In this document: positions 10,351 to 19,023 of the stretch, in pieces
Numbering within the stretch: position 1 is the first letter of the stretch
Layout of the letters: each line of letters begins with the position of its first letter
Source of the DNA: Haladaptatus caseinilyticus
GTDB taxonomy: Archaea > Halobacteriota > Halobacteria > Halobacteriales > Haladaptataceae
Direction of reading: 5' to 3'
Assembly (NCBI RefSeq): GCF_026248685.1
Contig: NZ_CP111036.1
Location: forward strand, 992,001 to 1,056,000
Length of the DNA stretch: 64,000 bases
The notes under the pieces: model-generated
What the model saw: only the letters and a program-made list of their open reading frames with translations
Told to the model about the DNA's origin: nothing
Databases searched by the model: none
Translations under genes and position numbers: made by a program

Positions 10351-11436
10351 ATGCGCGCTAAAACGACACTCATCGTGGTCGTCTTGCTCCTCGCCACCTT
10401 CCCCGCGACGGCGACGGCGGAACAAACGAGAACAGGTGGCATCGTGGTTATCGAACGGGGTGAGACGGTCAACGGCGACCTTACCGCAACCGCCGGGAGT
10501 GTCGTGGTCCGCGGAACGATAAACGGCGACCTAACCGCGTTCGCCGGGAACGTCCTCGTCGCCCGAACCGGCACGGTGGGCGGAAACGTGTCTGCCCTCG
10601 CCGGAAACGTCCGCATCGAAGGGGCCATCGGCGGAAACGTCGAAACCGGCGGCGGGAATTTCGTCCTCGCACGGACTGGCACGATTAGGGGAATGCTCGA
10701 AGGAGGTGCGGGTTACAGTTTACTGGCGGGAACCGTCGGGGGGGATGTCCAAATCACCAGCGAAACGCTAGAAGTCGCCGGGACGGCTAGTATCGGCGGA
10801 AATCTCGTGTACGACGCGGAAACGTTCGAGCGTGTGCCGGGCGCGAGCATCGAGGGAACGGTTCGACAGGACGAATCCATGGCCAACGTCGGCCCGGCAC
10901 CTGTCCCGCGCGTGCCGAACTGGATCGGGACGCTGTACGGCTTTTTCGTGAACCTCCTCTTGGGTGCCGTCCTGCTGGCGGTGTTCCCGACCTTTTCCGA
11001 TGGCGTTGCGGAGCGAGCGCGAAGCACCCCCCTGCTTTCGGCAGGTGTCGGTCTCCTCTTGCTCATTCTGGTGCCGATCGTGCTCGTCGTTTTCGCCATT
11101 ACCATCATCGGAATCCCCATCTCGATTCTCGGAGCGTTCCTGTTCGTTATCCTCCTCTGGGTCGGAACGGTATACGGTTCGTTCACGCTTGGCGTCTGGC
11201 TGTTGTCGTTAGCCGACGAGGCGAACCGCTGGCTCGCACTCCTCGTCGGTCTCCTCGTCGTCGCGCTAGTGAACCAAATCCCGATTCTCGGCGGACTCAT
11301 CCAGTTCGTCGTTCTCCTGCTCGGTCTCGGTGCACTCGCGATGGCGGTGCGTGCACGCTATCGAGGCCGACGAATCACGCCCGAGTATGCGGAAACGGTC
11401 GAGACAGGTGCAGACGACGAACCATCCACCACGTAA
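10351..11436 (+). CDS. polymer-forming (bactofilin-like) repeat protein with membrane domain
   Basis: A 361-residue protein with a signal peptide (residues 1-23). Short repeated beta-type units follow, of the form GDLTATAGSVVV, GDLTAFAGNVLV, GNVSALAGNVRI and GNVETGGGNFVL (about 40-140), typical of a right-handed beta-helix such as the polymer-forming cytoskeletal fold. A hydrophobic C-terminal half with four or five membrane segments (about 195-330) and a polar tail complete it. The repeat domain is probably outside the cell. The role is unknown; envelope organisation is an inference. It stands before samp2 on the same strand, 68 bp apart. Confidence 0.7.
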   Translation: MRAKTTLIVVVLLLATFPATATAEQTRTGGIVVIERGETVNGDLTATAGSVVVRGTINGDLTAFAGNVLVARTGTVGGNVSALAGNVRIEGAIGGNVETGGGNFVLARTGTIRGMLEGGAGYSLLAGTVGGDVQITSETLEVAGTASIGGNLVYDAETFERVPGASIEGTVRQDESMANVGPAPVPRVPNWIGTLYGFFVNLLLGAVLLAVFPTFSDGVAERARSTPLLSAGVGLLLLILVPIVLVVFAITIIGIPISILGAFLFVILLWVGTVYGSFTLGVWLLSLADEANRWLALLVGLLVVALVNQIPILGGLIQFVVLLLGLGALAMAVRARYRGRRITPEYAETVETGADDEPSTT

Positions 11437-11504
11437 CTTCGAACTACACACTCCGTCCGCCGAACCCCGACACGCTGAAGGCACGAGACCGGCAAGAAAG
11501 TGCC

Positions 11505-11702
11505 ATGAACGTGACCGTCGAGGTTGTCGGCGAGGACACCCACGAGTTCGACGTGGACGACGAAACCTACGCCGACTTGCTGTCCGAAGTCGGCCTGAGC
11601 CCGCACGAGGTGTCGGTGATGGTCGATGGGCGGCCCGTGCCGGAAGACCAACCCGTCGAGGCAGCGCACGTGAAAGTTCTCCGGCTCATCAAGGGCGGAT
11701 GA
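11505..11702 (+). CDS. samp2: ubiquitin-like small archaeal modifier protein SAMP2
   Basis: A 65-residue beta-grasp protein ending in Gly-Gly, the residue pair activated by an E1-like enzyme (UbaA) for protein conjugation and for sulfur transfer to tRNA wobble uridines. MNVTVEVVGEDTHEF and the C-terminal HVKVLRLIKGG match haloarchaeal SAMP2 closely. As I recall, samp2 is also close to an rfc small-subunit gene in Haloferax volcanii, as here. The stop codon overlaps the next gene's start (ATGA), so it is co-translated with a GNAT acetyltransferase. Confidence 0.92.
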   Translation: MNVTVEVVGEDTHEFDVDDETYADLLSEVGLSPHEVSVMVDGRPVPEDQPVEAAHVKVLRLIKGG

Positions 11703-12091
11703 CCGTCCGCCCAGCAACCGCCGACGAGCACTGTTCCGTCATGCGAATCGTGGACGGGGCGATGCTGGAAACCGACGCGGGAGAAGTCCGCGAGCGAATC
11801 GAAAACGGGGACGTCCTCGTCGCCGAAGACGACGGCAGGATCCTCGGTGCGGCGGTGCTGGAACCGTGCGACGCCAACATGCACATCGAGGCAATCGCAG
11901 TCCGACGCGCTCGGCGAGCACGGGGAATCGGAAGCGCATTGGTCGGAACGGCGCGGGAACGCTACGGCGGACTGACTGCCGAGTTCGACCCGAACGTTCG
12001 ACCGTTTTACGAATCGCTGGGATTCGACATCGAACCGGCCGAGGAAGGGAGCGATGATCGTTTTTGGGGAACCCTCGAACGTGAATACTGA
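11699..12091 (+). CDS. GNAT-family N-acetyltransferase
   Basis: A 130-residue GNAT enzyme that would move an acetyl group from acetyl-CoA to an amine. The acetyl-CoA loop is visible as RRARRARGIGSALV (about residues 64-77), preceded by the beta-strand IEAIAV and followed by the typical VRPFYESLGF motif. The ATG at 11699 overlaps the samp2 stop by 4 bp. The open frame extends far upstream, but those residues are antisense-like. The substrate is unknown. Coupling to samp2 suggests, but does not show, a link with the modifier system. Confidence 0.85.
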   Translation: MTVRPATADEHCSVMRIVDGAMLETDAGEVRERIENGDVLVAEDDGRILGAAVLEPCDANMHIEAIAVRRARRARGIGSALVGTARERYGGLTAEFDPNVRPFYESLGFDIEPAEEGSDDRFWGTLEREY

Positions 12092-12117
12092 TACGTCGAG
12101 TTCACGAACGATGCCGT

Positions 12118-12309
12118 ATGGACGAGACCAAGCGTCGTCGTCGCGCGCTCATCTGGGTCGCGTTCGCGGTGGTAATGGCGGCGTACGTATTTCAGGACGG
12201 GTTCGACACGTCGGCAAGTGACCTCCTCGGACTGTTTACCGTCGCCTTCGGCGTGGGACTCGCGGCATTCTACTACCTGAATCCCGGTGACGTGTTGTCG
12301 TTCGGGTGA
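12118..12309 (+). CDS. small two-helix membrane protein
   Basis: A 63-residue protein with a basic start (MDETKRRRR), two predicted membrane helices (about 10-25 and 35-55) and a short exposed tail. The family is unknown. It begins 26 bp after the GNAT gene and is probably the last gene of the samp2 group. Confidence 0.65.
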   Translation: MDETKRRRRALIWVAFAVVMAAYVFQDGFDTSASDLLGLFTVAFGVGLAAFYYLNPGDVLSFG

Positions 12310-12488
12310 ACCGGATTTTCGACACCGGTGTGACCGACGAAGGATCATCTCCCGTTGGCCGCCTTGCTGGCGACTGCGACGTAATTCGTTTCGATAGCGA
12401 ATGTGTCCGTGGTCTGAAACCGCTTCGTAAACGGGAAAAAGCAACAACGGTAACTGTCGAAACCGGCCATCGGCCCCCGCTCAGCGCG

Positions 12489-13871
12489 TTAAATCAGCGG
12501 TTCGACCAGCTTCTTCCCCGCAGCGAGCAGTTCACTGACGCGTTTTTCGCTGTCACCTTCGGCGTAGACACGCATTTTGGGTTCGGTACCGCTCGGTCGA
12601 ACGAGCAACCATGACCCGTCGCCGAGCAGAATTTTGAATCCATCCTTCGTGACGACGTCTTCGACGGCCGTGCCAGCGACTTCCTCGGGGAGTTCGGCTT
12701 CGAGGTCCGAAAGGACGCGCTGTTTCTCGCTGTCTGGACAGTTGAGGCTGATTTTGTTCTGATGAATCTCGCCGAATTCGGCGAGGAGATCATCGACACG
12801 GTCGTCGAAGGGGCGTTCTTCAGCGATTGCGGCGGCGAACAAGGCCATCAAAACACCGTCTTTTTCGCGAACGTGACCACGAATCGTGAAGCCACCGCTC
12901 TCCTCGCCGCCAACGAGGGCGTCGTACTCATCCATCGCCTGTGCGACCCATTTGAATCCGACGGGGGTTTCGTGAACTTCCTCGCCGTGGGCCTCTGCGA
13001 TGCGGTCGATGAGGAAGGTCGTCGAGACGGTTCGAATCGCCGGACCCGAGTCCGTTTCGAGGAGATAGTCGTACAGCGCCGCGAAAAAGAGGTTTTCCTC
13101 CAGATAACCGCGTTCCGGCGTCACGATGGCGAGTCTGTCGGCGTCCCCGTCGTTAGCGATTCCGAGGTTCGCGTCGCCGTCCTCGACCGTCGAGACGAGT
13201 TCCTGAAGATGGTCCGGGTTCGGTTCCGGCGACGTTCCGCCGAACTCGGCATCCTGTTCGCAATGAAGCCGTTCGACGCTTGCGCCTGCATCTTCGAGGA
13301 GTTTGTCGGTGATGCCACGACCGCTGCCGTACATGGCATCGTAGACGACCGAAAGGTCGGACAGGTCGGTCTCAACGAGGTCGAAGACGTGCTCTTCGTA
13401 GGGTGCGACGAAATCCTCCTCGTGGACGGTTCCGTGTTCGTCCTCCGGAAGTGGGTCCGGTTCCGCGAGTCGGGACATGATTTCGTCGGTCACTTCGGGG
13501 AGGGCGGGTGCGCCGTCCGCCGGAATGAATTTTACGCCGTTGTACTCCGGTGGGTTGTGGCTCGCAGTGATCATCAATCCACCCGCGAGGTCGCGGTCCG
13601 TAAGGGTCCACGCGAGAATCGGGGTCGGCGTGTCTCGCTCGGGGATGAGCACGTCGAAGCCGTTTGCCGCGAGGACTCGGCAGAGGTCTTCGGCGAACCC
13701 GCGCGACGTTTCCCGGGCATCGTAGCTAACCGCGACGGTTTCACCCGCTTGGTCTTCGACCTCGCGGAGGTAGTCGGCAACCGCTTGTCCGACGATCTGT
13801 ACGCGCGGCGAGGTGAACTCGTCAAGCGTCGCCCGCCAGCCGTCTGTTCCGAACGAAATCGGCGTCTCCAT
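12489..13871 (-). CDS. phosphohexomutase (phosphoglucomutase/phosphomannomutase family)
   Basis: A 460-residue alpha-D-phosphohexomutase that moves phosphate between C1 and C6 (or, in the GlmM branch, of glucosamine phosphate). Motifs appear in order: TASHNPPEYNG with the phosphoserine at Ser104, the metal loop DGDADR, the sugar-binding GEESGG and the phosphate-binding RPSGTEPKMR near the C-terminus. The ATG at 13871 (METPISFGTDGWR) puts the conserved FGTDGWR at its usual place; upstream codons are unlikely. The exact substrate cannot be told from sequence. The product probably feeds sugar nucleotides for glycosylation. Confidence 0.9.
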   Translation of the reverse strand: METPISFGTDGWRATLDEFTSPRVQIVGQAVADYLREVEDQAGETVAVSYDARETSRGFAEDLCRVLAANGFDVLIPERDTPTPILAWTLTDRDLAGGLMITASHNPPEYNGVKFIPADGAPALPEVTDEIMSRLAEPDPLPEDEHGTVHEEDFVAPYEEHVFDLVETDLSDLSVVYDAMYGSGRGITDKLLEDAGASVERLHCEQDAEFGGTSPEPNPDHLQELVSTVEDGDANLGIANDGDADRLAIVTPERGYLEENLFFAALYDYLLETDSGPAIRTVSTTFLIDRIAEAHGEEVHETPVGFKWVAQAMDEYDALVGGEESGGFTIRGHVREKDGVLMALFAAAIAEERPFDDRVDDLLAEFGEIHQNKISLNCPDSEKQRVLSDLEAELPEEVAGTAVEDVVTKDGFKILLGDGSWLLVRPSGTEPKMRVYAEGDSEKRVSELLAAGKKLVEPLI

Positions 13872-14101
13872 ATGTCGTTCGACATCCCCCCGGTCGAAAA
13901 AACCACCGCGAGTCACTGTCACACACATTTGGCAGTATCGTTACAAAAATCGTCCGCCGGTAATCGTTTTTCCTGTCGGTGTGAGGAGTGGATATGGGAT
14001 GGAAAAGTCGAGTGGGAAACGGGGGAAAAGGAAACGATCGAAACCGGTCCATGACAACCAGAGCGGACAGGTTAAACGTTCGCACCCCTGAGTAGGAAAT
14101 A

Positions 14102-14686
14102 ATGCAAGCAACACCGAAAGTCGTCGCAGTCTGCGGAAGCATGCGCGATGGAAGTCACACGCGAACTGCTTTGAAACACGTACTAGACGCCGCAGAGGAA
14201 GCAGGCGCCGAAACCGAACTCATCGACGTTCGGAAGTACGACCTCCCTATCTTCGACCCGGATGAGGAAGAACCGGAAGACGCAGTCGAAATCAAACGCA
14301 TCATTCGTGAGGCCGACTCGGTCATTCTCGGCAGCCCCGTCTATCACGGGTCGTACACCTCGGCGTTTCGGAACGTCCACGACTACTGTAGTTTCGACGA
14401 GTTCGAGGACACGACGGTTGGCCTCCTCGCAGTGGCCGGTGGCGGGTCGTACGCGAGCACGTTAGATCACATGCGAATCACTGTACGCGGGGTTCACGGC
14501 TGGGTACTCCCCCATCAAGTCGGCATTCGAAACGCCTACGAGCAGTTCGAAGACGGTGAGTTCGTGGACGGGGATCTGGAGGAGCGAACCCGAAAGCTCG
14601 GAAAACAGGCCGCAAAATACGCGTTCATCACGCCGGATGTGACGTCGGCGGAAGCCGACGAAGAGGAGGCGACTGCGGACGACTGA
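14102..14686 (+). CDS. NADPH-dependent FMN reductase-like flavoprotein
   Basis: A 194-residue flavodoxin-fold protein. The N-terminus has the FMN phosphate loop GSMRDGSHTR (about residues 12-21), then the ILGSPVYHGSYTSAFRNVHD motif typical of NADPH-dependent FMN reductases and the LLAVAGGG loop. It probably reduces flavin or quinone in the cytoplasm, limiting one-electron damage; the physiological acceptor is unknown. The C-terminal tail is highly acidic. The ATG at 14102 is preceded by a 230-bp divergent intergenic region. Confidence 0.85.
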   Translation: MQATPKVVAVCGSMRDGSHTRTALKHVLDAAEEAGAETELIDVRKYDLPIFDPDEEEPEDAVEIKRIIREADSVILGSPVYHGSYTSAFRNVHDYCSFDEFEDTTVGLLAVAGGGSYASTLDHMRITVRGVHGWVLPHQVGIRNAYEQFEDGEFVDGDLEERTRKLGKQAAKYAFITPDVTSAEADEEEATADD

Positions 14687-14698
14687 ATCTACACGGAG

Positions 14699-14944
14699 CT
14701 ACCGATCAATAAGCCGTTCTTTTCGCATGCGACTGAACTGTTTGATTTCGTATTCGCGGGACAGAGCGGTCGATTTCGAATCGAACCGTTCGGAGTGAAC
14801 GAGTTCGACGGGCGTTCTGCCACGGGTGTACTTCGCACCGTCGCCAGCGTTGTGTTCGGCGACGCGGCGCGACACGTCAGTCGTATACCCGGTGTAAAAA
14901 GTTCCGTCACAGCATTCGACAACGTAAACCCAGTGGTTTGTCAC
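14699..14944 (-). CDS. GIY-YIG domain protein (UPF0213/YhbQ type)
   Basis: An 81-residue protein made almost wholly of a GIY-YIG nuclease domain. [21 protein letters not shown] holds the two tyrosine-containing strands, followed by [15 protein letters not shown] and the conserved Glu in [10 protein letters not shown]. Small stand-alone members are thought to act on DNA, but their role is unclear. The GTG at 14944 gives the standard N-terminus ([11 protein letters not shown]); upstream sequence is not conserved in character. It follows the DUF7563-like gene on the same strand after 62 bp. Confidence 0.85.
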   Translation of the reverse strand: MTNHWVYVVECCDGTFYTGYTTDVSRRVAEHNAGDGAKYTRGRTPVELVHSERFDSKSTALSREYEIKQFSRMRKERLIDR

Positions 14945-15006
14945 ACCTGACAGGCTTCGCGTGGTTCGTTTTGTTCCTGTCGATTCCGCCCGTTCGCCAC
15001 AGTGGG

Positions 15007-15156
15007 CTATACTTTTTGCGCACGCTGTCGCGCCACTTCGGCGATTCCGGCATTGGCCGAGCAGGCAGGACATGCACGGATGTTTCCGTGCTCGTCAGCG
15101 AAGACGCGCGCAAATCGTTCGGAGACGTGCGCGTTGCAATGGTCGCAGTTTGGCAT
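15007..15156 (-). CDS. 49-residue zinc-finger microprotein, DUF7563-like
   Basis: Translated by hand: [19 protein letters not shown] at the start, CPACSANAG further on, ending AQKV before TAG. Two CxxC pairs (Cys4-Cys7 and Cys29-Cys32) form a single zinc site. The spacing and the [11 protein letters not shown] segment match the haloarchaeal DUF7563 microproteins. It is the first gene of a probable two-gene unit with the GIY-YIG protein. An A/T-rich box at about 15210-15217 lies some 55 bp upstream. Confidence 0.75.
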   Translation of the reverse strand: MPNCDHCNAHVSERFARVFADEHGNIRACPACSANAGIAEVARQRAQKV

Positions 15157-15433
15157 GCTGTCAGCCGACGGCTTGACCATCGGCATTCACTGCTTGGATG
15201 TGAGTCCCTAAATATCCTTTCCAAATTCTCACCCAAATTCGCAAATCCAGAAAATTCATTTTCCAGACTTAGAAAAGAGTATTCCGACAGCACCGTTCAG
15301 TAGTGAATGGCGAGATAAAGTTCTACAATCACAAAACACGAGGTCTATTCCCTTCCCTTCCGGTGGAAACCGAGGCACGTGGAGAACGGAAGTACCGATG
15401 CCGACGACGGATCGCGATACCGACGATCGATGG

Positions 15434-16003
15434 TTATTCGTCCAAGGTCCGCTCACCGGCGCGGATCGCGACATCGAGCCAGTTTTCTTCAGGAGGGAGG
15501 GGACACGCAAACGCCTCGCTAAAGGCACAGAACGGCGAGTAGGCGAGGTTGAAATCCAGCGTGATTTCGTCGCCGTCGGTCAATTCGCGGTCGGGATGTA
15601 GTTCGAGATAGCGCCCGTTTTCGTAGCTCTGCTGGCCGGTTGTCTTGTCGCGGAAGGGAACGAACAGGGACGCTTGGCCCTCTTGTTGGTACACTGCGAG
15701 CGACTGCTCCTCGTTATTCACCGAGAAACGAAGCGTCATCGTCCGCAAATATCGCTGTGGGTTTGCGGCAGTCATTTCGAGATCGATGGGGTCCGGGTCG
15801 TCGTGGACTTCGACCGTCGCCGTTACTTGATACTTCGGGGTCGGGTCGAAATACGACAAGCCGTCGAAGTCGTCGCGTTTTTCCGGTGGAATCGGTGATT
15901 GTGGATGTTCGTCGAAGAAGTCGTCTTTTTCCTGCCGGGTGTTCTGAAGTTCTTCACGCCACTCGTCTTCACTGATTTCGTCCAGGTCGGGTGCCTCGGT
16001 CAT
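15434..16003 (-). CDS. DUF1684 family protein
   Basis: A 189-residue acidic cytoplasmic protein. The pattern RQEKDDFFDEHPQSPIPPEK, FDGLSYFDP, then a beta-rich core and the C-terminal FNLAYSPFCAFSEAFACPLPP is diagnostic of DUF1684. Members are of unknown function; the conserved NPYC/SPFC-like segment suggests a binding pocket. The ATG at 16003 (MTEAPDLDEISEDEW) is favoured; an ATG at 16063 would add 20 residues. Transcription is divergent from the helicase gene. Confidence 0.85.
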   Translation of the reverse strand: MTEAPDLDEISEDEWREELQNTRQEKDDFFDEHPQSPIPPEKRDDFDGLSYFDPTPKYQVTATVEVHDDPDPIDLEMTAANPQRYLRTMTLRFSVNNEEQSLAVYQQEGQASLFVPFRDKTTGQQSYENGRYLELHPDRELTDGDEITLDFNLAYSPFCAFSEAFACPLPPEENWLDVAIRAGERTLDE

Positions 16004-16465
16004 GAACTGACCTTCGGGTTCGAGAGGCGTAAAAACTGCGTCGTCGGCTGCAAATGCTGGCATGTGATGAACAGCGTCCGTGTAGAGGCTCAAGTCCGTC
16101 GTTGGCCCTGGATACTGTTGTGAAGATGCGAGAGACGCGATGTTTCTTTCGGGGTGCCGGTTGGTGCCGATGCCGATCATACCGCAAACCGGTACAGCAC
16201 CGTATCAGCCACGAACCTACCCAACCGACACCCTCCGCTCGCGACCACTCGTTTCGGTCATCCGCCGGTAGAGCGTGCGCTGACAAGCTATCCCTCTCTT
16301 CGTTCGGGAAGGCCTCGCTTGCTGTCAGCGCAGGACTTCGGCAGTCGCCTCAGCACTGTGCCGATGCGCGTCGGGAGAACCACTTCCATCACGTCCTCAA
16401 CTTTAAATACCGAGACGGAACCATTCCAGTTCAACAACCCTAAGCACGGGGCAAACAGAACAACA
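16004..16465. other. divergent intergenic region with a structured inverted repeat
   Basis: About 460 bp between the DUF1684 gene and the helicase gene. GCGCTGACA at 16277-16285 pairs exactly with TGTCAGCGC at 16323-16331 around a 37-nt interior that can form a smaller TTC...GAA stem. A TATA-like CTTTAAATA lies at about 16401-16409, some 60 bp before the helicase start. The open frame running through this region into the helicase is Arg/Ser/Thr-rich and not protein-like. Confidence 0.45.
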
Positions 16466-18799
16466 ATGATGGCGGACTGGCGGACCATATTCGGTCACGA
16501 CGAACCCTACGAGGAGCAGGAGAATGGCATCGAGACAGCCATCGATACCGCCCGCGACGATGGCTTTTCCGTCATCGAGGGGGCGTGTGGTACTGGCAAG
16601 ACCATGCTGGCGCTGACAGCCGGTCTGCACCTCGTTCGCGACCCCGACAGCAGGTACGAGCGCGTGTTCGTCCTGACGAGCGTAAAACAGCAACTGCGTC
16701 AGTTCGAAACCGACCTGAAGACGATAAATTCGAACCTCCCCAACGACTGGAATCCGATTTCCGCGCTCACTCTGGTCGGAAAAGCCGACGTCTGTCCCTA
16801 CAACCGCGAAAACGCGGGTGGTATCGACGATTCCACCGTCTACGACCGCTGTGAAGGGCTTCGAGAGCGAACGCGGGATATCACCGGCGAAAGCGGTGCC
16901 ACGACCGCCCAAAACCTTGCCTCCCAAGCCAGAAGCCAGCAGATGGGGCTGGCCGACAGCGGCAGTCAATCGGGAGGTGCAACCTACCTCGAAACGGCGG
17001 GCGAGCCGTCGCCCTATCCACGCGAAATGCCCGAGTACAGCGACGTAGAGTACTGTCCCTTCTACGCTCAGTTTTTGGAGGACATGCCCGAAGACGGCGA
17101 CCCTATCGAAGCCGTTCCCTTCGACTTCGACAGTATGGGCCTCATCGAACCCGACGACCTCGTGGCACAGTCGGTTCAGTGGGGTACCTGCCCGCATTCG
17201 ATGATGGGCGCGCTGTTGAACCACGTCGAAGTCGTCGTCGGAAACTACTACCACGCCTTCGACCAGGTGACTACAGCGACGTTCACGGGCGCGCTCGTCG
17301 ACGAATCCACGTTCCTCGTCTGCGACGAAGCACACATGTTGGAACCGCGGGTCCGCGACCTCGTGAGCCAATCCGTCGGCGACAAGACCCTACGCGATGC
17401 GGAGTCCGAACTCACCCGTGTCATCCAACCCGTGAAATTCGACGACAGGGATTCGAAACATACGACGGCCGATGCTGGCCTCGTTCGTTCCGAACTCGAA
17501 GACGCGGGCATCACGCTCCGCGAACTGGAAACCACGCGGGATTTCATCCGCGACCTGCGCGACGAACTCGACCGGCGGGTGACGGAGCATCTCGAACGCG
17601 AGCACCGAGGTTGGAAAGCGAACCTCACCGACCTGCAGGATGCGGAAATCCCGCTTCGTGACCCGACCGTCCCGCAACCTGACGAAATTTCGAAATGGGC
17701 CGAAACGGAGGGCTACGACGATGGGACGTGGGCACGTGCGGAGAAAGTCGGTGCTGTCGTCGCCAAAATCCTCAACGAGGCAGAAGAGGAAGACAGGGAG
17801 CGGAATGCTCTCCCGGCAGGCAGGGCACTCGGCGAATGGTATCGCAACGACCACGAGGAGTATTTCCGTGAAATCGTCCTCGAACGGACGTGGAACGACC
17901 GTGAACCCGACGATTCGTGGCGACGAGCATACAACGCACAACTCGCCATGCAGAACTGCGTCCCGAGTGATGCGATCGGCGAACAGCTCGGTGAGTTCGG
18001 CGGTGGAATTCTGATGAGTGCAACGCTCGAACCGCTCGAAATCTTTCAGGAGGTGTCCGGGTTGGTCCATCTCGAAAACGATGGCCGACCTGTGGTGGAA
18101 CGAACCTACGGCTTGAACTTTCCCGAGTCGAACCGCGAGAGTTTCGCGGTTGATGCACCGAAATTCACGTACAACAATCGCGGTGCGCCGGGCGACGAAA
18201 CGAGAGAGCGGCAAGTGTACGCTGATGCGATTCGGGACGTGGCACGGTCGCCCGGAAACGTCCTCGTCGGGATGCCGAACTACGCCGAAGCGACGTGGGC
18301 AGCAGAACACCTCCGAACAGTGGTCGAGAAGCCCGTTCTATTGGACGAGAGCAGTGCGGACGACGCGACGGAGGATTTGAAAGACGAGTTTTTCGGCGGT
18401 GAGGCCAAAGTGTTGGTTACGAGCCTTCGTGGAACGCTTACCGAAGGCGTCGATTATCGCGGCGACCGACTCAAAGCCGCAGTCGTCTGTGGAGTTCCGA
18501 TCATCAACACCGCAAGCCCGCGAACTCGAGCGGTACGAACCGCATACGAGCGAAAGTTCGGCGACGGATTCACCTACGCGCTCACAGTTCCCGCCGTTAG
18601 AAAGGCGCGACAGGCGTTAGGACGAGTGATTCGTGGCTCCGACGAAGCAGGTATCCGCGTGTTGGTGGATAGTCGCTATGCTCGCGAATCGTGGGACGGC
18701 GTGAGGGAGTTTTTCCCCGAAACCGAGCGTGAGGAGTTTCAACCAGTCAGTCCTGATATGCTTTCGCTCGGGTTAGACCGATTTTGGCAACGGTACTGA
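16466..18799 (+). CDS. XPD/DinG-type superfamily 2 DNA helicase with iron-sulfur cluster
   Basis: A 777-residue helicase of the XPD/Rad3/DinG group, which unwinds DNA 5' to 3' in repair or replication restart. Walker A is EGACGTGKT (Lys45) and Walker B is the DEAH box in LVCDEAHML. Between them are cysteines suited to a 4Fe-4S cluster (DVCPY, YDRCEG, YCPFY, GTCPH). The C-terminal helicase motifs SLRGTLTEGVDYRGD and RQALGRVIRGSDE follow. I take the ATG at 16466; a second ATG follows immediately. Longer in-frame starts upstream encode non-protein-like sequence and read through the TATA element. Confidence 0.9.
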   Translation: MMADWRTIFGHDEPYEEQENGIETAIDTARDDGFSVIEGACGTGKTMLALTAGLHLVRDPDSRYERVFVLTSVKQQLRQFETDLKTINSNLPNDWNPISALTLVGKADVCPYNRENAGGIDDSTVYDRCEGLRERTRDITGESGATTAQNLASQARSQQMGLADSGSQSGGATYLETAGEPSPYPREMPEYSDVEYCPFYAQFLEDMPEDGDPIEAVPFDFDSMGLIEPDDLVAQSVQWGTCPHSMMGALLNHVEVVVGNYYHAFDQVTTATFTGALVDESTFLVCDEAHMLEPRVRDLVSQSVGDKTLRDAESELTRVIQPVKFDDRDSKHTTADAGLVRSELEDAGITLRELETTRDFIRDLRDELDRRVTEHLEREHRGWKANLTDLQDAEIPLRDPTVPQPDEISKWAETEGYDDGTWARAEKVGAVVAKILNEAEEEDRERNALPAGRALGEWYRNDHEEYFREIVLERTWNDREPDDSWRRAYNAQLAMQNCVPSDAIGEQLGEFGGGILMSATLEPLEIFQEVSGLVHLENDGRPVVERTYGLNFPESNRESFAVDAPKFTYNNRGAPGDETRERQVYADAIRDVARSPGNVLVGMPNYAEATWAAEHLRTVVEKPVLLDESSADDATEDLKDEFFGGEAKVLVTSLRGTLTEGVDYRGDRLKAAVVCGVPIINTASPRTRAVRTAYERKFGDGFTYALTVPAVRKARQALGRVIRGSDEAGIRVLVDSRYARESWDGVREFFPETEREEFQPVSPDMLSLGLDRFWQRY

Positions 18800-19023
18800 A
18801 ATTGGTGAAACCCCGACAATAACTGTGCCCCTAACTGGAAAACCACAATTGGGGTCCTGCAGTCAGGCTATTTCGATACTACAGTGTGTGACGATTCGCC
18901 GACTGTTTCTACCGGAGAGGCGTTGATAATAGACATACCTCACGCATAATTCCCCGTTACGGAACAGAACGGTGTCACCCGTTTTTACTGCGAGGACTCG
19001 TCTCGTGGGCAGAGGAATACCAA

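Noticed and set aside
9275-10522. 415-codon plus-strand frame opposite rfcS and across the next gene's start
   Set aside because: Overlaps two well-supported genes and is not protein-like.
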